From Symsagittifera roscoffensis (Eukaryota > Xenacoelomorpha > Acoela > Convolutidae), in contig NC_087069.1 of the NCBI RefSeq assembly GCF_963678635.1, positions 40,943,883 through 41,007,882 on the forward strand: 64,000 bases of DNA. Direction: 5' to 3'. This document shows positions 51,362 to 62,627 of this stretch, piece after piece. The position numbers and the translations under genes were made by a program. The stretch's first letter is position 1, and every line of letters begins with the position of its first letter. The notes below the pieces were generated by a model. It was not told the origin of the DNA. It was given only the letters and a program-made list of their open reading frames with translations, and made no database searches.

Positions 51362-52249
51362 TGTGCCATTCTGCCAGATAGGCACAGCGCAACCTTCCGG
51401 CGACACGAAAAAAAAACGAATAAAGGCCTTATTAACGAAAAAGTATTGCGAAGGAGGGTAGGAATATTCTAGAATTTTTATTTTCAAAATTTCGATCGAA
51501 GAGTGAATATTTCTCAGAAATACAAAAAAAAGACGGCCATTTTGACGAAAAAGGACGAAAAAACAGAACAACGACAAATTTTGTGGAAAACGGTTGCACA
51601 AGAGACGGAAAACACGAAGCCTCTTATCGTGGCAACAACACACGATAAGACTCTTAGCAGTGGATATTAGTGGAGAAGGAAGCTTCAGTGGGGAAGGAAT
51701 ATTCCACGGAACCCTCCCGTGCCACAAATTGGGAGAGATAACAGCGTTATCTCAGGAAGATTACGGGAGCGGAGGCTTGGTCCCCCAGAGACTGTTTTAT
51801 GTGAAGGGACTATATAAAACTGACTTTGTATCTACTTGGATGTCGTAGAAGTTTGAATTAACACCGGTATAATTTGATATTTTAGAATATGAGTAGCTAA
51901 AAAGAGGAAAGGGTCAATCCATCTCCAATGGATTTAATATAAAACTGTCACACAAAAACATTTTAAAATAGGTTGTTCGAGCCGTGTTTTTGATAGCAAT
52001 CACGTAGTCTGAGGATCCGAGACTCAGCTATGTGATTGTGTTTGCATGTAAACGAAAGCTGATCAAAAGTCGTTTGACTGATGGCCTAAAAATAGTAACT
52101 TTTTACTTAGCCCTAAACAGACCAGAAAATCAACTGGCAAGGTCGAGACGGTGAAAAACGAGTAGGATTAAGGTAATTGACGCCTGCCAGTCGTTAATAG
52201 GTATTTTTTCTACGCTCCGTCGCTGTGTAGTATTTGGGCGAATGTTACA
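51362..52249 (+). repeat. 3' LTR of the giant element
   Basis: It is the direct repeat of 27874-28759, starting TGTGCCATTC and ending GCGAATGTTACA, with roughly 2% difference. Immediately downstream (TTTGGAAAGGATTTGC) the left arm of the palindromic element resumes. The right arm near 55855 shows the uninterrupted version of this site. Confidence 0.95.
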
Positions 52250-54096
52250 TTTGGAAAGGATTTGCTAAATCTTCGTTCCAATAACAACTGATATGTTTCA
52301 CTGCGCTTTTTCCCGTTTGCTCAATTCTTCTTGAAACTTTGATTCAGTTTCAATTTACGTACAAAGTATGCTGGAAACACTTTCGTTTAATTGAAAATCA
52401 ATTTATACCCGATTAACAGGATTCCAAAACTGGAACAAAATCTCGCTTTTAAATACGCACTAAACGCGGAATAGCGGTAGGTCAAGTTTTATGTACACAC
52501 AATTCTCTTATCAGTTTACTGAATTTTTTTTTCTATACAAAAGTTAACGTGTTTTTTTTTGTGTTTTAATCTATTCGTCGATTTTTTGACCGTGGTTCAA
52601 CTGCTTCATAATCGAAAAATGAATAGTTGGAGAATGATGACTCCTCCTCGTCGGAAGTATTGGCCTCCAGATCGGCAATATAACCGCTTTCTATATCGTT
52701 GTCGTTGATTTCTGCTGCCCAAATCAGACCGGGTTCTGGAATTTACCAACTGCTATTGACCTGTTCCATCAATTGTCGAAGCGAACGATGTGATTGTGTA
52801 GTTTCAGCCGCAAAACTATCCTCAGAGTAGTCAGCATCATTTTCCGGATGGTCACAATCAACGTTTTGAGTGTTAGCGAGTTCTTCAGACACCCCATCTA
52901 GGAAATCATCACAATCCCTGGCAGTTGACTATCTTCAAAAAATGGCATCCATTTTTCCAAATCGTCATCATCAGTTGGGTCCGAATTTGCTGCGGCGGTG
53001 TTGTCATCGCTGTCATCAATGCCAGTCGCAGTTTGACCCACGATGATTTTGTGACCGTAGGGAAGATTCTGGTGGCCATTATCGAGGATGTAGCGTTTGT
53101 CATCAAATGCTGATAACGATGTTTTCATTTGAAGTCACAGTTTGCAGATTCTGTGACTCGGATGCGATTCGACTGTTTTCAGTTTTGAAAAACGAGCCAG
53201 AGGTCAAGGTGTCTCGATATCGCTGATGAGTCAAAATCTTCAGAGCAGCTTTGATACACCTTTGGCGTACAATTTTGTGAAGTCTAAATATATAATTAAA
53301 TGATTACTATCCCATTTAACGATGATTACTAATGTATGGTGAAAAAAATTGGAATCTTTTTTTTTTGGCTGCTACATCAACCTGAAGTCCAGGTGCAACA
53401 AAAAATGACCTGAAGGTCAAGTGTGACGTTAAAATCAGTCATCATTTAAAGTTATACAAAAAACCAAAAATCGATCATGACAAAAAAAAATTTCAAATTT
53501 CATCGACAAATTTTTTTTTTATCAAAAAAATTCGCCGTTAAAATTTTTTTGATACCCGTCCGAAAATTTTTGATACCCGTCCGAAAATTTTGATACCCGT
53601 CCGAAAACTACCCGTCCGAAAATTTTTTTTTTTCAAAACAAATTTATATATTTCGCCGACCAAAAAAAGAGTTTTTTCCTCGCCCAAAAAATATTTTTTG
53701 CAAAAAAAATTTCGGCGTCAAAATAAAATTTTTTCTCAAAAAAAATCTCCGACCAAAAAAAAAATTTTTTTTCAAACAAAATAAATTTTCACCGACCAAA
53801 AAAAATCTGCCCAAAAATTTTTTTTTTCAAAAAAAAACATAACTTCCGCGAATAAATAAAAAAAAAGGCAGATAAAAATGATTACCTCTGGACAAAATGG
53901 AATAAAGCTTGGATTTGAGGGAGATAAACTCGGTTCTTAGGTCCCCTGGAAACTCGTCCTTGAGTTTTAAAACAACCATTTTGTTTAGTTCTTCGGGTAA
54001 TTTGCGTTTCATTCATTGTAACGGGTAAAATTTCAACGCAACTTGATTTTAAAATTGAATAGTATGAAATAGTTTGACTTTATTGTATATGTTTGC
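52250..54096. repeat. Left arm of the palindrome, inner part
   Basis: It is the inverted copy of 54128-55870 throughout. Sample stretches differ by about 6%, with more length change in the homopolymer-rich middle (53340-53830 against 54355-54760). That middle part contains four nearby copies of ACCCGTCCGAAAA on this side and CGGACGGGGAAAA on the other. Confidence 0.9.
52570..54012 (-). pseudogene. C-terminal end of a virus-like DNA polymerase B (left arm)
   Basis: On the minus strand, the piece at 54012-53886 reads LKDEFPGDLRTEFISLKSKLYSIL. This matches the KDE..G...TEFVGLRSKMY motif near the end of a family of virus-like type B polymerases found in many invertebrate genomes. The second piece (about 53300-52570) reads LTHQRYRDTLTSGSFF and then DDKRYILDNG..LPYGH, the ending typical of the same family (DDKRYIL...LPWGHY). 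Between them lies an AT-rich, GT...AG-bounded stretch of about 580 bp that would suit an intron. The end is extended by an acidic tail (NDNDIESGYIADLEANTSDEE). Fossil, broken. Confidence 0.75.
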
Positions 54097-54127
54097 AGAA
54101 GAAAATGTTGTATCTAATTTAACATAA

Positions 54128-56104
54128 GCACACATGTACAATCAATTCAAACCATTTCATACTATTCAATTTTAAAATCAAGTGCTTTAAAATTTTACTC
54201 GCTACAATGAATAAAACGCAAATTACCCAAAAAACCACCCTCTCTATGATCCAAAAAACAAAATAGTTGTTTTAAAATTCAAGAATGAGTTTCCAGGGGA
54301 CATAATAACCAAATTTATATCCCTCAAACCCAAGCTTTATTCCATTTTGAACAGAGGGTATCATTTTATCTGCCTTTTTTAATTTTTGGAAAAAATTATT
54401 TTTTTTTGAAAAAAAACTGCTTGGCAAATTTTTTTTGGTCGGTGATTTTTTTTGAGAAAAAGTTTTTTATTTTGACGCCGAATTTGCTTTCGTAAAAAAT
54501 TTTTTTGGGCGGGGAAAAAATTTGTTTTCGGTTGGCGAAAACTTACTTTCATTTGAATGTTTTTTTTCGGACGGGGAAAATTTTTTTTTTTGAAAAAAAA
54601 AAATTGTTGACGAATTGTTTTTTGTCATGACCGATTTTTGATTTTTTGGAAAATTTTTAATGATGACTAATTTTAAGGTCACACTTGACCTTCAGGTCAT
54701 TTTTTGATGCACCTGGACATCAACTTGATGTAGCAGCCACAAAAAAAAAGATTCCAGTTTTTTTCAACCCACATTAGTAATCATCGTTGAATGGGTTAGT
54801 AATCAGTCAATTATATATTTATACTGCAGAAAAATGTCAGCCAAAGGTGTATCAAAAGCTGCTCAGAAGATGTTGATTCATCAGCGATAACGAGGCACCT
54901 TGACCTCTGGCTCGTTATTCAAAACTGAAAACAGTCGAATCGCATCCGAGTCACAGAATCTGCAAACTGTGACTTCGACGAAGACATCATTATCACCATT
55001 CGATGACAAACGCTATATTATCGACGATGGCCAGCAGACTCTTCCCTACGGTCACAAAATTATCGTGGGTCAAACTGCGATTGGCATTGATGATAGCGAT
55101 GACAACGCCGCCGCTGCAAATTCGGACCCAACTGATGATGGCGATTTGGAAAAATGGAGGCCAGTTTTTGAAGATGGTCAACAACCAGTGTCGTGGGATT
55201 GTGACGATTTCCTAGATGGGGTGTCTGAAGAATTCGCTAAAACTCAAAACGTTGATTGTGACCATCCGGAAAATGATGCTGACTACTCTGAGGATAGTTT
55301 TGCGGCTGAAACTACACAACCACATCGTTCGCTTCGACAATTGATGGAACAGGTCAATAGCAGTTGGTAAATTCCAGAACCCGGTCTGATTCAGGCAGCA
55401 GAAACCAACGACAACGATATAGAAAGCGGTTATTTTGCCGATCTGGAGGCCAATACTTCCGACGAGGACTAGTCGTCATTGTTCAACGATTCATTTTTTG
55501 CGTATGAAGCAGTTGAACCACGAATAAAAAAATCGACGAATAGATTTAAACACAAAAAAAACCTTTTAACTTTTGTATAGTAAGTAAAGTTCAGTAAACT
55601 GATAAGAGGATTGTGTGTACATAAAATTTGATCTACCGCTATTCCAAGTTTAGTGCGTGTTTAAGTGCGAGATTTTGTTCCAGTTTTGGAAACCTGTTAA
55701 TCGGGGATATATTCATTTTTAATTAAACGAAAGTGTTTCCAGTATACTTTTCTATCTATCTGTACGTAAAATGAAGTTGAATCAAAGTTTTAAGAAGAGG
55801 TGAGCAAACGGGAAAGGGCGCAGTGAAAGATATCAGTTGTTATTGGAACGAAGATTTAGCAAATCTTTTCCAACACCAAACATGTAAACACAACGTTCAG
55901 TTGGAATACTGAATAATATATCGAAACTTTACATGAAAACTTTTAGACATGAGAACTTTACATGAAAACGTGGTGTCAATTTGCATTGTTACATGGTGAC
56001 CATTGGTTGTCAGATAATACATAGTGACCATTATGATCTATACCTAATAGTTATCCATGTATGACAACCCACCCCAATCCTAATGCACTATATGCATAAT
56101 ACTA
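54128..56104. repeat. Right arm of the palindrome
   Basis: It is the inverted partner of 27663-27873 plus 52250-54096. It is uninterrupted, so it shows the arrangement before the LTR element landed in the left arm. The loop between arms (about 54097-54127) has no recognisable content. Confidence 0.9.
54190..55471 (+). pseudogene. C-terminal end of a virus-like DNA polymerase B (right arm)
   Basis: It mirrors the left-arm pieces. The inner piece (about 54210-54345) retains a FISLKPKLYSIL version of the TEFxxLRSKMY motif. The outer piece contains the 156-residue open stretch 54900-55370 with SLSPFDDKRYIIDDG and LPYGHKII, then an acidic region. A pyrimidine-rich CTGCAG acceptor-like site lies near 54830. 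Family polymerases copy the element DNA by protein priming. Only the last part is present here, in both arms, so neither arm could encode a whole enzyme. Fossil, broken. Confidence 0.75.
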
Positions 56105-56109
56105 GCTAG
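56105..56109 (+). repeat. Candidate target-site duplication GCTAG (right)
   Basis: Partner of 27658-27662, directly outside the right end of the palindromic element. Confidence 0.5.
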
Positions 56110-57700
56110 GCATAACGTTCTTGCATTTTTGAGATTAGATTCATGCCTTTCTTACAAAAAACAAGATTATAATTCTAAAATTGAAAGTTTTTTCACATCT
56201 GGAAAACTTCTCAAAAAAATCGACTGTTTTAATGTCGATCACTATAAAACCGTATGCGAAACCATGGGATGCTACTATCAAAAAGATTTTTTTCCTGCCG
56301 AGAAGCTCGTCCCTCCTCAATTTATAAGGATATTGAACGAGGTAATAAAAAGATAAAGATGGATGATATGAAATGGGAGTACCTTAAAGAGAAATTATAC
56401 AAAGTTGAAGAAACGTGGGAATGTGAGTGGTTGGAAAACTTCAAAAGCAACGACAAGATCAAAAATTTTATCGGAATCAAATATCTCTGCAAAAGACTTG
56501 TTTCCGAAGACTCCCTTTTAACAAAAAAATGATGGATCTATTTTTGGTTATGCTCATTGTGATTTAGTTGTTCAAGATGAACTAAAATCAAAATTTGTCA
56601 GTTTTTTTTTTCAATTATCATGAAGTATGGATTTGGAAGAGACTATATTGTAGACTACATGAAAAACAAGGCAATCGAGAACTACATGTTCAACCAACTC
56701 AGAGAATGCTGATCTCTAGATTTAAGTTAGAAAATGGAACAGTTATAACACATCAGTTCCACTTTTGTTGGGAACTTAATTTGCAGTGCAACAAAATTTA
56801 CCGTTTTTTTTCAGTATTCTCCTCAAAAAAATTTCATTGATCTCGTTCAGTCAGCGGTTGATGCCAGAAGAGAAAGAAACGAAAACCCTCTATCAGGAGT
56901 CTTATCAGAGACAATGAAACTTTGGGTAATTCCTCCTATGGATATCAGATCATGGTTAGATCCAGACATACAATCACCATATATCTCAATATCAGGCAAC
57001 CAGTGAACCACTGTTCAAAAGACTGAATATAGTTGAGAAAGACTTATATGAGGTTGAGTTGTTGAAATCAACGATTGAGCACAGAGAACCCATCATTGTT
57101 GGATTTTCTATACAGCAGTTTGCAAAACTGGAAATGTTGGACCTAAAATACATGTCCTTCGACAATTTCTGTGATGTAAATGAATTAAAAGAGTTGTTAG
57201 TGGACACAGACTCACTGTAATTAGTATTTGCTGAACAAAATTTGTATGACTGTATCCAACCAGATGAGAGAGCTGCCTGGAAAAAACTGTTAGAAAATAA
57301 TTGCAGAGGTTCTTCTAGGGCAGATGCAAAGTCTAATTTTTTCCCTTGAACTTGTTGCAGTACCCATAAAAAGCACGATTAAAGAGATCCTCGACTATTT
57401 AAAGAGGAGTTTAGTTGTGCCGATATACCATGTTTATGTAGTCAGACTTATTGCTGAGTTCACAACAAGTCCGATAGTTTAAAATTTAGCAATAAAGGAT
57501 TCAGCAAACGGGTTCTAGAAGAAACTGGAGAGAGACCCATGGTAAAGTATAGAAGATTACTAAACGAAGCAGTAAATTTTATTTCAACAAACAAAGGGTT
57601 CAGAACCGTAAATCATATATCGATAGCCACATATGCGCAACCAAAGAAAGGACAACGTCATTTTTGTCCAAAAAGACAAGTTGAAGTTTTATAAGAATTG
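56110..57700 (+). pseudogene. Fossil Polinton/Maverick DNA polymerase B, C-terminal half
   Basis: It continues the polymerase interrupted at 27657. In order, it has SKIESFFTSG and KKIDCFNVD (56180-56240), KEKLYKVEETWECEWLENFK and NDKIKNFI (56390-56480), QRMLISRFKLENGTVITHQF (56690-56755), the palm stretch EPLFKRLNIVEKDLYEVELLKSTIEHREPIIVGF with the QFAKLEMLDL and VDTDSL motifs (57000-57215), and NLYDCIQPDERAAWKKLLENNCRG. The family's typical ending, NKGFRTVNH...ATYAQPKKG...FCPKRQVE, lies at 57590-57690. VDTDSL is the catalytic YxDTDS motif region of family B polymerases. It is heavily decayed with many breaks and is the oldest layer of the nest. Confidence 0.9.
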
Positions 57701-60700
57701 ATGCCATGTATTAACTTATGTACGATACTTTTAAAGTTGCGGCCAAATTATTATACGATGCAGTGATTTATATGTTCACAAGACGCCCTGTTCTTAGGTC
57801 CAGAAAGTCATTCAATTTCACAACGTTTCCGAAAATCAGAAATTGTTTCTCAGATGGTAATTCTGTTCATCAGAATTTAGGCCAAACAACAGTTTGCTTG
57901 TTATTCCTACTTCTGACGAGATTTGCTGAAATTTTTAGTTTGGTAAAACAATAATAGGCCAGTTAGCCGATCTCGGTCACCATTTCAGAAACTCAGTCCA
58001 CTTAAGTTTACAGAAAATGATTGCAATCGGAAAGTAAATCTCTAACTTAGCTCGGGAATCAATACTTCCACGTGGTATACAAATTCGTTGGATGTAGTTG
58101 AATCATAACAAACAGAAATTAGTTTATAAACAACGTGATCTTTGAAGCTTTAATTAATCACATTTGGATTAATTTCAAGGCTCTTGAAAAGCCCTGAGCT
58201 CAACTTTCAAACTAATTTTTTGTAATTTTGAAAAAATTGGGAAATTGGCCAAACTATGCGACCGATACGCTTTCTATTTCGTTCAATTATTGCGAACACG
58301 GCAAAATAATGAGGCTCAGAAAAGTTATCAAGTTAATTGAGGCAAATGGCTTGGTCTTACAGATACGTTATCAGACGTCAAACAAGTTATGCAGCGTAAA
58401 GGGAGCGTATCTTTAAACTATCGTTAAAAAATGTTATTAAGTTTTCATAGCTAAGATTTTCGATAATATTTTTTTTCTTTTTTTTTTGCGCACGATGATT
58501 TTTTTTCAAGAAATTTGTTTCTAACTTTTTTTTAATCTTAGGTCACTTGCCAGCTTTGTTGGGTTGATATCAGATTACAAAACCAAAAGAAAAAATAAAA
58601 TGACATCAAATTTAAGCAAATACAATTGATAATGATGACTCACTGCTCTGACCACATTGAGATGAGTGAGCTATTATAGAAGAAAATACAATGTTTGATT
58701 TGGACACACTCTGGAAGCAACTTTTATTCCGATTACTCTTGTCGAGTGAAAAGGAACTATAGATTAGGTTTTAGATTTTTCAGTCATTTTTGACTATCCC
58801 AAGGAAAAATTGTTAGGGCAAATTGTGATATCTTATTGAAACATTTCTGGTCGTGATTCGGACCCTGAAACATGTTCATAAATGCTGCATCTGTGTCGAG
58901 AAGAAAGGGTCTGACTTTATATTATTTTCAGACTAAATTAGACAAAGCTTGATTAGTCCAGTTGGCGAAAATGGCTGATATCCCAACTGAACTGGGCTCC
59001 AATTTCAAATTTAATTGAGCTAAAAGTTTTTTTATTTTTTATTTTTTTTTAAACTTAATTCAGTCACTTCTTTTAAATCAAATGTCGAGAAACTTGCAAA
59101 AAAGAATGAGAGCTTTGTTTAAAAATTCTTCTCTTGGCAACTCGTGGTCGGATTAAACTGTGCAACGAAAAAAAAGTAACGGTCATAACTGCAATCTCGT
59201 TGAATCCCTCTAATTCAATCTCCCTTCAAATAGAAACAAAAAAATAAAAATTGTTAAAAATTTGTATCAATTTACCTGTTTTTTTTGAAGCTCAAGCAAG
59301 CAAAGTTTTGAGACTAATTTTTTGCTCTAACGGATAAAAAATGAGCTCTGAGACTTTTCTGACTTTTTTGTAGCGTTTCTGCACCGATTACGCTGTTTGG
59401 AGTTTTTGGACTAAGAGGAGCTTTTTTTGGCGGGACATGCTAAACAATGCATTCGTTTTTGCAGGCGTCCAAAATGAGATCATTATAGTCTGGAAAAAGG
59501 TCGAAGACGGAAAAAATCTCTCATTAAATTTTTGATTCATGTCATGATAAATAGAGTTCATGAAATAATTAACAAAAGTTTGTTATGATAAATATCAGCG
59601 GAGATTTGTTTGATTTGGTATCAATATTTTTAGGATGGAGAATTTCAACAAAAAACCTCCTTTTTCGAATTTTCGTGGCAGAAACAAAACCAACCCAGAT
59701 TTCGTAAAAGATTGTCACTTAGCATTATTGTCATAGATCGCCAACAGTCGAAAATCCAAATTCAATAGCGCAGCAGTAGCAAGAAAAGCTTTGAAGACGG
59801 TGTTCGACGCAGAAAGCGCTACAAGTCGCAATGACTAGTTTTACAATTATTACATTCCGACATACATCGATACTTGAAGCAATTTTGACCGCCCTACGGC
59901 TGCAGCGTTTATGCAAGAGTACATTTTTATCATTTTTAATCAGAAAAAAGAGAAATAGAAAACATTTAAAAGATGTTTTCAAGCCGTCATTTGGCAATTT
60001 AGTGAGAGGGCGTCAGAGAGGTGATCTTAAGGCGAAAAAATAACCGTAAACAGCAGAAGCACTTCGCAACTTTAGACTCTAAAGTGTAGATTCCAAAGCT
60101 AAGGGCTAAGCATCTAAGATAATCTCTCATTTAAAGAAATAAATTCATTGCACAAAAAAAAGAAATATAGATATTCAACCTCAAAAATATTTCAAACAAT
60201 CTATTAAAATGTCTAAAATGTCAAAAACTGATTTAACTTTTTTTGTTGCTAATAAACTTTCTTTAATTTATTTATATGAGGGAAACTTATATGAGGTTCT
60301 AGTTTAGATTCGTAGCTTTCCAATGAACAATTTTAAATCCAAATTTAAGCTTCAGCTCTCTGTGTGATTTTTTGGCACTAGGAGACTTCACTAATGTGTT
60401 CTAACTAAATGACGTCTTGGAAATCATTACTAAGGTTTTTCTATCAAGCTATACTCTGATTAACTGTTTCATCAAGCGAATGTCAAATTTTCCTCCGTAA
60501 ATTTTTTGTAGTTGTAGAGAAAAGGGCAGAAAGGTGAAAACAAACTTTTTAAATTTTATTGCTTGAAAACAAAAAGTTGAATATTCTACTTCACGTGACT
60601 GTTAATCGAGGAACATAAAAGATTGCGGCAGTTTTTTAAAAATAAAAGGCATCAATCACAGTTGAAGTCAAGTTTCACGATAAAATTTTTTTGAAAACTG

Positions 60701-62562
60701 TAACCTCAGGCTACAAAGGCCACTTTTTTATTCAACTTGATGCATTTTAAACTACTTTTTTTTCTATTTGTGACAATGATTCAGATTTTTTCACTAGTAA
60801 ATGAAGTCATTGTTATGTGAAGTCAAGTGTTATTGAAGTATATGCATCGCGAAATTGACAAAGGCAGTGTGCACTTAAGTTTTTTAATTTGCACAAACTT
60901 GGTTTAAAGTTTTCTATATATCCATTGAGGTCATTCAATAGTTATTCATTGAATTCAATTATCATCTAAAGTAAACCATACATCTACTGAAAGACACAAT
61001 TAAAAACACAATCTTATTTGTACCAATTTTTAAGGGATTTATGGACTCATATTTTCATGATAAAAACGTTTTCTACATCATGGCCGAGAGAATGCAATAG
61101 AAAAATAATTCTTCGCTTAACAAAATAACTTCAGTTTGAAAATGCATACTTGTCTCTAAAAATACAATCTTCTCTAGTTTGTCTTAATTTTTACAAAGGT
61201 GTGAATTTTGCCGTGAAATCAAAACAATTAGTTGTAAATGTTCAATCGAAAAAACCTTGTGCATAGAAATCATTCAATAACAGTGATAATTTCTCCAGAA
61301 TGAGTTTTCGCAATTGGTTTACGCTGTTGTGAAAACAACTTTAGGGAAGAGTTTAGAGAAGATTGGTTTTTAAACGATACAAAAACAAGTTAGTAATCTT
61401 ATGTAAAAAGTTTTAGCTCAAAGACTTTAGCTCCGAAAGGCCTGTTTTCAATTACCACAATGAAGAAATTTTGTCTCCTGCTTTAGAAAAAGTTAACAAA
61501 AACCGAAGGCCAATGTTATCTGTTACCCCTCTGAAACTATCAAAAATTGAGTTGAAAGGTTTACCCGATGTTTACAGGACTAAAAATGCCTTTTTTTCTA
61601 TCTGCAGTTAATTTGTCCCCGGAGTGATCTCTTCCTCGAATGAACAAATAAAAAACAATTCGTCACGCGATGTTAAATTTTCTCCGCCAGAAAATTTAGC
61701 TGTTCGTTTTAAATCAGTTTAAACTTTTTCTGTTCATTTCTGTATCAAGGGTCTCCGGGAATATATACTCTTGTAACATGCAAAAACTTTGTTCAACTTC
61801 CTGCTTTCTGGAAAGTTTTGTCGAAATAACTCCTTAAAATAAGCATTATTAAAATTTAAAATTTTTCAAATATTGTCAAAAAACACATTTCCACTAAAAA
61901 CTGATTTTTTTCTCTACAGTGAAAATTATATGAGCTCTTTTTAAAAAAGTGTATTTGTAGGAAATACTTCTTAATTTAAACTTTTTAGCCGACAAAATCA
62001 AAAAAAATGCCAGTTATTTTGCCCCTTTGGTTATAATGAAAAAACAGTAATTGCAAATCTATAACTTTCACGTTTTGAATTTAATCAAGTTAAGAGGCAC
62101 AATACCGAATATAGTCCAGGACTCGAGTTGACCAAACTTAAAAATTTTCTTATAAGAATCTCACAACTTCTTACAAAAAAGGCTCTAAAACTTAGAGAGA
62201 TAGTCAATTTTTTGTCTGAGAAAGTTTAAAAAATTGACTTTTCTTACAAAAAAGCTGTAAGATGAAAACTTTTTCAATAAGAATTTATGATTTTTTTAAC
62301 GATTAATTTTGAAAATTTTCTTATAGCGAGTTTGAGAATTTTTGTGAATCATACCATTCTATTCTTAGTCATTTAATTAATCTGTTAATTACTTTAACTG
62401 GTTAGTTTAGCTATGACCTTGATATGCTCATTCTCTCCGGCGGAGAGAACGCTCTCTCTCACTTTTTTTAATGTTTTACTTTGAGATTAATTCACTTTTT
62501 AAACACATTTTATTTTAAGCTGTAAATAAGTAGAATTAGCTGTAACAAAGAAACATTTTATC
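57701..62562. other. AT-rich region without a recognised gene
   Basis: The longest open stretches (57718-57954, 58228-58416, 59731-59997 on the minus strand, 59831-60043) match nothing I know, and codon use looks random. It follows the Polinton polymerase and may include remains of other Polinton genes, but no integrase, ATPase, protease or capsid motif could be seen. No terminal inverted repeat partner for the Polinton was found. The Ty3/gypsy fossil at the right presumably has its 5' LTR somewhere before 62560, but I could not define it without a second copy. Confidence 0.55.
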
Positions 62563-62627
62563 ATGGCGCAGTCAAACAGTAACGAACCAAACGTGAGAGG
62601 TTTACCTTCGTTCGGCAAAAAATCACG

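Larger units (their letters stand above)
27874..52249 (+). mobile_element. Giant LTR retrotransposon, Ty3/gypsy-type (copy B), 24.4 kb
   Basis: Direct repeats of about 887 bp at 27874-28759 and 51362-52249 start with TG, end with CA and bound an internal region of 22.6 kb. The internal order is leader, Gag, protease, reverse transcriptase-RNase H, connector, integrase, macro-like module, SGNH hydrolase and a long accessory region, with a purine-rich GGGG-containing tract directly before the 3' LTR. The LTRs differ at roughly 20 positions (about 2.3%), so the insertion is young on a genomic scale. With a nematode-like rate of a few per billion per generation this would be some millions of generations, but that rate is an assumption. 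It is broken, with about ten to fifteen breaks. It sits in the left arm of the palindromic element. Confidence 0.95.
27663..56104. mobile_element. Palindromic DNA-polymerase-bearing element (about 4.1 kb, split by the LTR element)
   Basis: The outer ends are inverted repeats: 27663-27873 matches the reverse complement of about 55900-56104 (shared words include GCATTAGGAT, GGGTGGGTTGT, ATTAGGTATAGA and CATGTAAAGTTTCGATATATT). The inverted repeat resumes after the LTR element at 52250 and continues to about 54096; the right arm runs from about 54128. With the LTR element removed, the element is about 4.07 kb, nearly all palindrome, with a loop of about 31 bp. Each arm carries the C-terminal end of a virus-like type B DNA polymerase. 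It is inserted inside a Polinton polymerase gene. It is a fossil with breaks in both arms. Confidence 0.85.

Noticed and set aside
53500-53830. Functional ACCCGTCCGAAAA minirepeat
   Set aside because: Four nearby copies sit in homopolymer-rich DNA of the palindrome arm and have a degraded mirror in the other arm. It is best explained as slippage-prone low-complexity sequence.
27663-56104. A single 28.4-kb transposon with long terminal inverted repeats carrying all the genes between
   Set aside because: The inverted repeat is interrupted precisely by the LTR pair and resumes directly after it, and the right arm shows the uninterrupted sequence. Nested insertion of an LTR element explains everything.
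59731-60043. Possible small gene around 59731-60043 on either strand
   Set aside because: Overlapping opposite open stretches of 70-88 codons with basic, low-information composition, no homology I recognise, and a size expected by chance.
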